From assembly GCF_901709675.1 (NCBI RefSeq), contig NC_051105.1, positions 250,001 through 314,000 on the forward strand: 64,000 nt of DNA, in the 5' to 3' direction. Positions 50,201 to 62,200 of this stretch are shown here, in pieces. Below the pieces are notes generated by a model. It was not told the DNA's origin, did no database searches, and saw nothing but the letters and a program-made list of their open reading frames with translations. The position numbers and the translations under genes are program-made. Within the stretch, counting starts at the first letter, position 1, and every line of letters begins with the position of its first letter. The DNA is from Syngnathus acus. Taxonomy: Eukaryota > Chordata > Actinopteri > Syngnathiformes > Syngnathidae.

Positions 50201-53200
50201 AAGACATCAACAGATACGACGCTGGCAAATACGTCCTGATGCTGGAGAACAGCAGTGGGTCCAAGAGCTACACCATCGTGGTCAAGGTCCTCGGTGAGAT
50301 AGCCATCATCTTTGCGGCCGTGAGCGAGTCCCTTAAGGAAGCAGAGAACTAATCCTTTCATTTTCCCGCGCCTTTTGTGCGTCCTGGGACAGGGGTGACG
50401 TTGCGATTGCCATGCCTGCAGTAGTGGCCAATGCTTCTCTCTAACCCTAAGCCATTAGCCAGAGTAGTACCTTGTGGTTGAGTTCAATGAAGCTTGAGTA
50501 TATTGCCTCTGTTTATTCCCTACCCTTCCACTGTAGATTCTCCTGGACCACCTCAAAACCTTACTGTGAAGGAGACCTCCCTCAACCACGCCTGTATCAC
50601 CTGGGACGCCCCGTTGATCGATGGCGGCAGTCCCGTCAAGAACTATATCGTGGAGAAGCGCCTGGCCGAGAGGAAGGCCTGGACTTGTGTGTCAGCTGAG
50701 TGTCACAAGATCTCGTACAGGATTCCTAACCTGGAGGCGGGACAAGTCTACTGCTTCAGAGTTCTGGCCGAGAACGCTTACGGCATCGGAGAGGGCTGTG
50801 AGACTGCCGGCAGCGTGCGAGCTTCAGGTATGAGAGTACCCACCCCAATTCTTCTGTGTGTTGTGGATACAATGATTATCGACCGTTAAAATAAAATTCT
50901 AATCTTTGTATGCAATCTGCTGTTTCTTACTGCCATGAAAGTCATTCTTATTGTGATACAATTCTTGATGCCCCTCCAGAGGAACCTGGTCCAGTGATGG
51001 ACTTGAATGCCAAGAAAACCAGCAAAGATTCCATCACTCTGGCCTGGAAAAAGCCCATCAGTGATGGCGGAAGCCACATCAGCGCCTATGTTGTGGACCA
51101 GAGCGAAGGCGAGAAGTGGAAGCAGATCTCTAAGGGCAAGAACACCTCACTGACGGTTGGGGAGCTCACAGAGGGCCAGGAATACTTGTTCAGAGTCAAG
51201 GCACTCAATGAGTCCGGAGAGGGGCCACCCTCTGAGATCGCGGCTGTTGCCAAGGACCAGTTTGGTAAGAACCCGCGGTTGCACCTGCTTTCAGGATGTG
51301 ACACTAAAAGGCTCGATAACTGTTGCCTCTGTTTCCTCAACGTGCCAAATGCTACGCTGCTTTCCAGTGCTACCTGACTGCAACCTGAGCTGTCTGCACG
51401 ACGGTTGCTACGTGGTGAAGGAAGGGACTACCGCCCGCATCAACATCCCCATCTGCGGCATGCCCTATCCCACTGCCACATGGAATAAGGGCGACGTAGC
51501 GCTCGGCGATATCGGCCGTATGTGTGTCGAGGCCTCCCAGGGTGTTACCACTCTCCTGATCAGAGACTGCCAGAGAGGAGACGCGGAAATCTACACCGTC
51601 AACGTCAGGAACAGCTTGGGCTCCAAGGACTGTAAGTTGCAGCTAAAGGTTGTGGGCAAACCGGGCATCTGCACCGGACCCATCAAGTTTGACGAGATCA
51701 CAGCTGACGGCATCACACTGGAATGGGGGCCACCCAAAGATGACGGCGGTGCAGAGGTGTCCAACTACATTGTCGAGAAAAGGAGGACGACAGACAACAA
51801 GTGGGCCACGGTAGCGTCGGCTATACAAAAAACCACCATGCGAGTCATACGTCTCCACGACGGAGTGGAGTACATTTTCAGAGTGTTTGCTGAGAACAAA
51901 TACGGAATTGGAGAGCACCTGAGGTCAGACACGGTCATCGCGCAGCATCCTTTCAGTGAGTATCCGAGACGGAAACGAAATCACCTTGTGTGGTTCATTT
52001 GGTGGGAGGGGGGAAAAAAAAATTTCTTCTGTTGCCATCCCCAGATGTCCCAGAGGCGCCTGCACCCCCAGAGATAATGAGCATCCGCCACGAGTCAGCC
52101 ATCCTAACCTGGGCCGATCCCAGAGACACGGGCGGCTCCCCAATTACAGGTAACCGAGTGCCGTCGCGGTGTGAAGCTAAGACCTGCAACAAAACGCGGA
52201 CTGTGATTGCGTGCAGGCTATCATGTGGAGTTTAAGGAGAGGAACAGTCTGATGTGGAAACGAGCCAGCAAGACTCCTCTCAGACTGAAGGAGTGCAGGG
52301 TCACGGGTCTGATCGAGGGACTGGAGTACGAATTCAGGGTGATGGCCATGAACGTGGCTGGTCTTGGGAAGGCCAGCAGACCTACTGAGGCTGTTGTTGC
52401 CCTGGATCCCATTGGTGAGTTTTTGAGCTCAGTCAATCAATCAAACTTGATTTATGTGGCACTTTGAACACATAAAATGCAGCTCCCACTTGGCATCTGG
52501 CAGAAAACGATGACAGTGATGTATTTGTCTTCTGTTAGATCCTCCTGGCAAGCCCGAGGTCATTAATGTCACCAGGTCATCAGTCACTCTTATTTGGACT
52601 CCTCCCAAATATGACGGCGGCTACAAACTGACTGGCTACATGGTCGAGAAGTTAGAGGCTGGCGGTAAGGCCTGGATGAAGGCGAACCACGTCAACATTC
52701 AAGGCTGCGCCTTCACAGTCACTGACCTGACAGAGGGAGCTCAGTATAAATTCCAAGTCAGGGCCAAGAACTCTGCCGGTGCTATTAGTCTTCCCTCAGA
52801 GACGACCGACCTGTTAACGTGCAAGGATGAGTTTGGTAAGTTGACTTTGACTGAAATTTGCCATTTGTTCGGAGCGTTCCAGCTTGCAATGTAACGTTTT
52901 GCATCACTTGATTTCTCAGAACCCCCGAGCATCACCATTGACCCAGACATGAAGGACGGCCTATCTGTCCGGGCAGGAGATACAATCGTGGTGTCCGCTT
53001 CCAAGATTCTCGGCAAACCTCCGCCCACCGCTGTCTGGTCAAAGGCCGGCCGTGAGCTCAAGAACTCCGACATTGTCAGCATCACCGGCACTCCGACCTC
53101 CTCCGCTGTGGCCATCAAGTACGCCAGCAGGAAGAACACCGGAGAGTACACCATCACTGCCAGTAACCCGTTCGGCATCAGAGAAGAACACGTCAAAGTG

Positions 53201-56200
53201 AAGGTTCTGGATGTTCCTGGACCTCCGGGCCCCATTGAGGCCAGTAACATCTCTGCTGAAAAGTGCACCCTGACCTGGCTTCCACCAGAGGAGGACGGAG
53301 GCTGCTCTATTAAGTCTTACACCCTTGAGAAGCGAGAGACCAGTCGCTTGCAGTGGACCAAGCTGGCTGAAAACGTCATGGACTGCAGATGTGTCACCAG
53401 CAAACTGATCAAAGGCAACGAGTACATCTTCAGGGTGTCTGCTGTCAACCAATATGGCACTGGAGACGCAAGCCTGTCCGGTCCAGTCAAAATGGTCGAC
53501 AGTTATGGTAAGTTGAGTCCGTGTTCTACAGTGTTCTGCTCATCATAACTCATTTACTCTTTTGGGCATGTCAGATTTTCATGACAAACAATGGCAACCG
53601 TCTTTGCACCCGTAGGTCCACCAGGTCCACCATCTAGCCCAGAAATTGATAATGTCACCAGGAACTCTGTCACCATTTCATGGAAGAGACCATTGCAGGA
53701 TGGGGGCAGTGACATCAGGGGCTACCTTGTCGAAAGGAAAGAGAAACGAGGCATGAGGTGGGTCAGGGCTTCCAAAAGAACGGTCCCAGACCTGCGCTTC
53801 AAGGTGCAAGGCCTAAGCGAAGGGGTCGAGTACGAATTCAGAGTGACTGCCGAGAACAAGGCTGGCTTCGGAGAACCCAGTGAGCCTTCGCGCCCGGCCA
53901 TGACCAAGGACATCGTGTGTACGTAGTTCAAGAGCAATAATCACATTTAGTTTAAGCCGCATAATGATGATGTTTTCTTCAACAAGTTCTTTTCCCTCGT
54001 CATCAGATCCACCAGGCCCTCCTTCCAATCCAAGGATTGCAGACACCACGAAAACGTCTGCCACGTTCACCTGGGGCCGACCCCACTACGACGGCGGACT
54101 GCCAGTGGATGGATACATTGTGGAGTATAAAAAGGAAGGGCATGATGACTGGGAGACAGAGACAGAGTACCAGCTGAAGGCTACTGTCTATGTTATCGGA
54201 AAACTGCAGAAGGGAGGCAGATACCAGTTCAGAGTCAGAGCTGTGAACTCAGAGGGGGTTGGCGAACCTGCAGAGGTTGAGAAAGTAACAGAACTTGTGG
54301 ACCAGGAGTCTGTTCCAGACTTTGAGCTAGACGCCGAACTCCGCAAATCCCTGGTAGTCAGGGCCCGCACGTCGATACGTCTTTTTGTTCCCATCCGAGG
54401 CCGTCCTGTGCCAGAAGTCACCTGGACCAAAGATGACGTCAATCTGAAACTGCGTGCGCACATTGACACGACTGAGTCTTACACCCTGCTGGTCATCCCC
54501 GACTGCACTAGATACGATGCCGGAAAGTACAACCTCTGCCTGGAGAACGTGGCCGGAAAGAAGACTGGCTTCATAAATGTTCGGGTCTTGGACACACCGG
54601 GGCCCCCGGTGAATCTCAAACCGAGAGAGATTGCTAAAACGAGCATAACCCTTCAGTGGGAGATCCCCATCATTGACGGTGGCTCTAAGATCCACAACTA
54701 CATCATTGAAAAGAGAGAGGCCACAAAGAAGGCCTACACTGTCCTAAGCACCGACTGGCAGAAGTGCTCCTTTAAATTCACTGACCTGGAGGAGGGCGCT
54801 TACTACTACTTCCGCATCTCTGCCGAGAATGACCTTGGCGTTGGCGAGCCCGCTGAAACTGCCGACCCAATCAGGGCCTCTCAGGCCCCTACGCCGCCAG
54901 AAAACCTGTACATCACTGATGTTACGGCGGACAGCGCCAGCTTGGCGTGGACCAAGCCTCTTCACGATGGTGGTAGCTTGATCACAGGCTATGTCATTGA
55001 GGCCCAGAGGAAGGACACTGAGCATTGGCTCCACGTTGCTGCCATCAAGGCTCTGGACTACACTGTGACCAATCTGATCGAGGGGGAAGAATATACGTTC
55101 CGCATAATGGCGGTCAACGCTTCGGGTAGAAGCGATCCACGCGAGAGCAGACCAGCGATTATTAAGGAGCAAACATCGGCTCCGTCATTTGATCTACGTG
55201 GTGTCTACCAGAAGACTGTCATTGCCAAGGCTGGCGACCGGGTTAAGGTAGAGATTCCGGTGCTTGGAAAACCCAAACCTGTTGTGTCTTGGAAGAAAGG
55301 AGACACTGCTCTCAGAGAGACGCAAAGAATCAACACAGAAACCACAGCAACGTCAACCATCCTCAACATTGGCGAGATCAAGAGGACTGATGGAGGCCAG
55401 TATTTGATGACAGGAAAGAACATGCTGGGCACAGTGACTGAAACAATCACAGTATTAGTCCACGATATTCCGGGTCCACCCACCGGTCCCATAAAGATGG
55501 ACGAAGTCTCGTCCGATTATATCCTTATGTCCTGGGAGGCCCCTGAGAATGACGGAGGTGTTCCCATCAACAATTACATTGTTGAAATGCGGGAGACCAC
55601 CGGTACTTCCTGGGTGGAGTTAGCAGCCACTGTCATACGCACCACATTTAAGGCAGCCCGGCTCATCACCGGAACTGGATATCAGTTCCGTGTTAAGGCC
55701 CAAAATCGATACGGCATTGGACCAGCCATTGTCTCTGAGCCGGTGGTGGCGACCTATCCGTTTGATGTCCCAGGCCAGCCAGGGCCACCTGCAGTCACAT
55801 CCCACAATAAGGATGCAATGACTCTGAGTTGGAACGAGCCAGCTTCGGATGGGGGCAGCGCCATTCTGGGCTACCATGTGGAACGAAAAGAGCGGAACAG
55901 CATTCTGTGGCAGCCAATCAGCAAATCTCTCGTGGTGGGGAACATCTTCAAATCAACTGGCCTGGTTGATGGAATTGAATATCAACACCGTGTTATTGCT
56001 GAAAACCTGGCTGGTCTCAGCAAACCCAGCAAACCCTCTGACCCATTGCACGCTCTGGATCCGGTGGATCCGCCAGGCAGACCCTTGGCACTGAACATCA
56101 CCAGACACGAGGTGACCGTTTCCTGGACCAAACCAGAGGCAGATGGAGGATTCCCCATTACTGGATACACCGTGGAGAGGAGAGAGCTGCCAAGCGGGCG

Positions 56201-59200
56201 CTGGCTCAAAGCCAACTTCAACAACATCCTCGAGACGGTCTACACAGTCAGCGGTCTGATTGAAGACGCAGTTTACGAATTTCGCGTGTTGGCTCGAAAC
56301 TCAGCAGGAGCTGTGAGTGCACCTTCTCAACCCTCGGAAGCCATCACATGCAGGGATGATCTTGAGGAGCCCCGGCTCAATGTCGACTCCATTTACAGTA
56401 GCAATGTTGTTGTCATGGCCGGAGAGGTGTTTACACTGGAGGCCGACGTGACGGGTCGGCCCATCCCCTCACTCGTGTGGACCAAGGACGGGAAGGAACT
56501 CGAAGATACCGGAAAGTTGGAGATCAAGATGTCTGCTTTCCACACAAGTTTAATCAACAAAGACTCGTTGAGAAGAGATGGCGGTGCGTTCACCCTTACT
56601 GCCAGTAACCCTGGCGGCTACGCTAAATTCACTTTCAACGTCAAGGTCCTTGATAGACCGGGACCGCCCGATTCCTTAACGGTTACCGACATTGCCGCGG
56701 AGAAGTGTGTCCTCAACTGGCTGCATCCGACACATGACGGCGGTGCCAAGATTGAATACTTCATCATTCAGAAGCGTGAAACCAGCAGGTTGGCCTGGAC
56801 AAACGTGGCCACAGATCTCCAAGCAAACAGGTTCAAGGTCACCAAGCTTCTGCAGGGCAATGAGTATGTCTTCAGAGTTATGGCTGTGAATAAGTATGGC
56901 ATTGGAGAGCCGGTGGAGTCCCTGCCTGTCATATGTGCCAATCCCTACGTTCCCAGTGACCCGCCCGGGCAGCCGGAGGTCACGACCATCACCAAAGACT
57001 CAATGGTGGTCTGCTGGGAGCGCCCCGAGCATGACGGAGGGAGCAGAATTAACACTTACGTCATTGAGAGACGGGATAAGACTGGACTGCGCTGGGTGAA
57101 GTGCAACAAAAGGACTGTAACGGACCTTCGGTTCAAGGCCTCTGGCCTCACACCGGGCCACGAGTATGAGTTCAGAGTTTTTGCAGAGAACAATGCCGGA
57201 CTGAGCAAGCCGAGTCCCTCGAGTCCGTTCTACAAAGCCATGGACACAATATTCCAACCAGGACCTCCGGGGAACCCGAGAGTTCTAGACACGACCAAGT
57301 CTTCCATCACTCTTGCATGGAATAAGCCCATCTATGATGGTGGTTCTGAAATCACTGGCTACATTGTGGAGACTTGCCTGCCAGAAGAGGATGAATGGAC
57401 AATTCACACTCCTAAGAAGGGATGGACAGCTACCTCCTTCACCATCACTGGGCTGAAAGAGAACCAAGACTACAAGATCAACATCTGTGCCACCAACTGC
57501 GAGGGTGTGGGAGAGCCCGCTGCTGTCCCCGGAACTCCAAAAGCCGAGGACAGGTTACTACCTCCTGAAATCGAACTCGAAGCGGATCTCCGTAAGGTGG
57601 TCTGCATCCGAGCCTGTGGCACACTCAGACTCTTTGTGCCGATTAAAGGCAGGCCGGCACCTGACGTCAAATGGTCAAGAGAGCACGGGGAGTCCCTAGA
57701 CAGAGCTATCGTTGAGGTCACGTCGTCATTCACCACTCTGCAAGTTGAAAATGTTGACAGGTTTGATGGTGGTAAATACATAGTCACTGTGGAAAATGCC
57801 TCGGGAAGTAAGAGTGCTTTTGTCAACGTCAGGGTGCTCGACACCCCCGGGGCACCTCAGAACCTTCTCATCAAGGAGGTTACCAAAGATTCGGTCTCGC
57901 TCATTTGGGATGCGCCTTTAATTGATGGCGGCTCCAGAGTCCGCAATTACATTGTTGAGAAACGCGAGTCAACCAGGAAGGCCTACTCCACTGTCAGTTC
58001 AAGCTGCCACAAATCCAGCTGGAAAGTTGGAGAACTGGAGGAAGGCAAGATGTACTTCTTCAGAGTTTTGGCTGAGAACGAATATGGCATCGGCCTCCCG
58101 GTGGAGACGTTTGACCCCATTAAGGTGTCGGAGAGACCCCTCCCTCCAGGAAAGGTGACTCTCCGCGAGGTTACCGGCACCAGCGTTACACTCACCTGGG
58201 AGAAGCCCGACCATGACGGTGGCAGCAGAATCACCGGATACATTGTTGAGATGCAGGCGAGTGATAGTGAAAAGTGGACCCAGGTTATGGCGGTCAAGAC
58301 CAACGAGGCAGTTGTAACAGGTTTAACGCAGGGAGAGGAGTACATGTTCCGTATCTCAGCAACCAATGAAAAGGGAGTTAGTGATCCACGTTCTCTCAGC
58401 ATGCCAGTGGTGGCCAAAGATCTGGTTATAGCGCCAACGTTCAAACTGGCTTTCAGCACCTTTAGTGTGCTAGCCGGAGAGGATCTGAAGATTGACGTGC
58501 CTTATGCCGCTTGTCCCAAAGCAACAGCGACGTGGTTCAAAGACGGCGTCGCCCTCAAGGAGACGACGAGAGTTCACGCTGAAAGCACCAACAAGAACCT
58601 TTTCCTGGTCATTAAGGAGGCCTGCAGAGATGATGTGGGCGTGTATTCCATCAAACTTAGTAACACAGCAGGAGAGGCAACTGCAGACATAAACGTGGTG
58701 GTGCTAGACAAGCCAGGCCCTCCAACTGGCCCAATCAAGCTGGACGAAGTCACTGCAGACAGTGTGATCTTGTCCTGGAATCCGCCAGAGTACGACGGTG
58801 GCTGTAGCATCAACAATTATGTCGTGGAGAAGAGAGACACGTCGACCACTAACTGGCAGATCGTATCGGCCACGGTAGCCAGAACCACTATAAAAGCTGT
58901 ACGTCTGAAGACCGGATGTGAGTACCAATTCAGGATTGCCGCAGAGAACCGCTATGGCAAGTCCTCGGCGCTGCTATCTGAAAGCATAGTAGCTCAATAT
59001 CCATTCGACGTACCCGCTTCACCACGTTCCGTGGTTGTCCAGTCAGCCACCAAGGAGAGCATGATGGTCGTATGGGATAAACCCAGCAGTGATGGTGGAA
59101 GTAAGATCCTGGGCTACCACCTGGAGCTCAAAGAGAAAAACAGTATTCTGTGGGTGAAGCAGAACAAACAGCTTATCCCAGAAACCCGATTCAAAGCGGT

Positions 59201-62200
59201 TGGCCTGGAAGAGGGTATTGAATACGAGTTCAGAGTTTATGCTGAGAACATTGTCGGCCTAAGCAAAGCAAGCGTCGTGAGTGATTTGCAGGTAGCCAGA
59301 GACCCTTGTGACAGACCAGGAAAGCCGGAGGCTGTTATCGTAACCAGAAACCAGGTGACCCTCCGATGGGCCAAACCCGAGTATGATGGTGGCATAAAAA
59401 TCACTGGCTATGTGGTAGAGAAGAAGGAAGGAGCCGGACGCTGGATGAAGGCCAGTTTTGCCAACGTCATCGAGACTTCATTTGTTGTCACGGGTCTCAC
59501 TGAAGATCAGATTTATGAGTTCCGCGTCATTGCAAAAAATGCAGCTGGTGTGAGCAGTCAACCGTCCGACTCCACCGGAGCCATCACTGCCAAGGATGAG
59601 GTGGATCCGCCCCAAATTGACTTAGATGCCAAATACTCCCAGGCTGTGGTCGTGAACGCCGGAGAGTCCTTCATGCTTGAGGCGGCTTTCTCCGGCAAAC
59701 CCGTACCCACGGTACAATGGCTGAAGGAGGGTCAAGTCATGAGTGAAGCAGCACGCCTGGAAATCAAGAACACAGACTTTTTGACCTGCATTGTTGTCAA
59801 AGAAGCCATTCGTGTCGATGGGGGCCAGTACACGTTGCTGGTGAAGAATGTAGGTGGAGAGAAATCTGTGAACATTCATGTCAAAGTTCTGGACAGGCCA
59901 GGTCCGCCAGAGGGCCCTATTTCAATCTACGGTGTAACGAGTGAGAAATGCTCCATTTCCTGGAAACCACCTTTGCAAGATGGCGGTAGCGATGTCTCAC
60001 ATTACATTGTTGAAAGGAGAGAGACGAGCAGACTGGTTTGGACAGTAGTTGAACAGAAGGTTCAAACCCTCAACCTGAAGATCACCAAGCTTCTCCCCGG
60101 TAACGAGTACATCTTTAGAGTGATTGCAGTGAGCAAATATGGAGTCGGTGAGCCTCTGGAATCCGAGCCCATGATTGCCAAAAATCCATTTGTCCCGCCC
60201 GACCCACCAAGAGAGGTCGAGGTCTCCACGATTACCAAAGACTCCATGGTAGTGACCTGGGAACGGCCGAGTAACGACGGCGGCAGCGCCATCCAAGGTT
60301 ATGTTGTGGAGAAACGTGACAAGGACGGCGTTAGATGGACCAGGTGCAATAAGCGTAACGTAAGCGAGCTCCGTTTCAGAGTTAGCGGTCTTCAAGAAAA
60401 CCACAGCTATGAATTTAGAGTCTCTGCAGAGAATGCTGCCGGCATCGGAACGCCCAGTCCCACGACAACATATTACAAAGCCTTGGATCCTATCTTCAAA
60501 CCAGGCCCGCCAAACAATCCCAAGGTGGTGGAAACGTCAAGATCCACCGTTTCCTTGACCTGGGGTAAACCCATCTATGACGGTGGCTGTGAGATTCAGG
60601 CCTACATTGTAGAAGCATGCAACAGCGCATCAGACGAGTGGTTCATATGCACTCCTTCCTCTGGAATCGCAGAAACGTACTTTACGGTGACAAAGCTCCT
60701 GGAGAAGCACGAGTATCAGTTCAGAGTGTGCGCCATCAACAAAATGGGTGTCGGCGAGCAAGCTGATTTCCCGGGGAAAATCGTTCTGGAAGAAAAGCTC
60801 GAAGCTCCAGACCTGGACCTCGATGCCGATATGAGAAAGATGATCAACATCAGAGCCGCAAGCACACTTAGGCTCTTTGTTCCCGTGAGAGGTCGTCCCG
60901 CCCCTGAGGTCAAATGGGGCAAGGCTGATGGGGAGATTAAGGAGACAGCCCAAATTGATAACACAGACAGCTACGCATCGCTTGTTATTGAGAACGTGGA
61001 CCGATTTGACAGTGGCAAATACACGCTTACTGCAGAGAACGCCAGTGGAATAAAGTGCGCCTTCATCAGCGTCAGAGTCCTGGACTCCCCGAGCCCTCCA
61101 AATAACCTTTTCGTCAAGGAGATCACCAAGAACTCCGTCACCCTGACGTGGGAGCCTCCGCTCATCGACGGCGGCTCAAAGATTAAGCAATACATCGTGG
61201 AGAAGCGGGAGAGCACTCGTAAGGTTTACTCCCCAGTCACCGTCTGCAATAAGATGATATGGAAAGTAGAATCTCTGCCAGAGGGTGGAATATTCTTCTT
61301 TAGAGTGATGGCTGAGAACGAGTACGGCATCGGTCTGCCTGCCAAAACCATTGAGCCGATCAAGGTATCTGAGAAGCCGCAGCCCCCCGGTAAAGTCAGC
61401 GTTGTTGACGTCACGCACAGTTGCGTCACCTTGACGTGGGAGAAGCCCTTACATGATGGCGGCAGCCGGATAAGCCACTACGAAGTTGAACTGGCTCCAA
61501 TGGACACTGACTCCTGGTCCGTCTGTGCCAGTGGGAAGGCAACCGAGGCCCGAGTGAGTAACTTGCTCAAGGGAGAAGAGTATCAGTTCCGAGTGGTGGC
61601 TGTCAACGACAAGGGCAGGAGCGACCCCAGGCAACTGGCTCAGCCGGTCGTCGCAAAGGACCTTGTGATCGAGCCTGCCGTTCGTCCTAAAGCCAGTAGC
61701 TACAGTGTTCAAGTGGGACACGACCTCAAGATGGAAGTGCCAATTGCGGGACATCCAAAGCCGACCATCTCTTGGTCCAAGGATGGAGCCGTCCTCAAGC
61801 AGACCACCAGGGTAAACGTCACAGATTCAGCGCATCAGACCACACTCACGATAAAGGATGCCACGAGAGAGGACGAAGGCATGTACACCATCACCGTTGC
61901 CAACGATCTGGGATCCAAGGAAGCCACTGTCGAAGTTATCACTTTAGACAAGCCCGGACCGCCGACGGGACCTGTCAAATTGGATGATGTCAGTGCAGAG
62001 AGTATCACCCTTACATGGGAACCTCCCACTTATACAGGCGGCTGCCAAATATCAAACTATGTTGTCGAAAAACGAGACACAACCACCACCAACTGGGTAG
62101 TGGTTTCTGCCACCGTGGCCAGATTGACACTCAAAGTGGGCAATCTGAAGACCGGCGCGGAGTATCAATTCCGAATCTATGCTGAGAACAGATATGGCAA

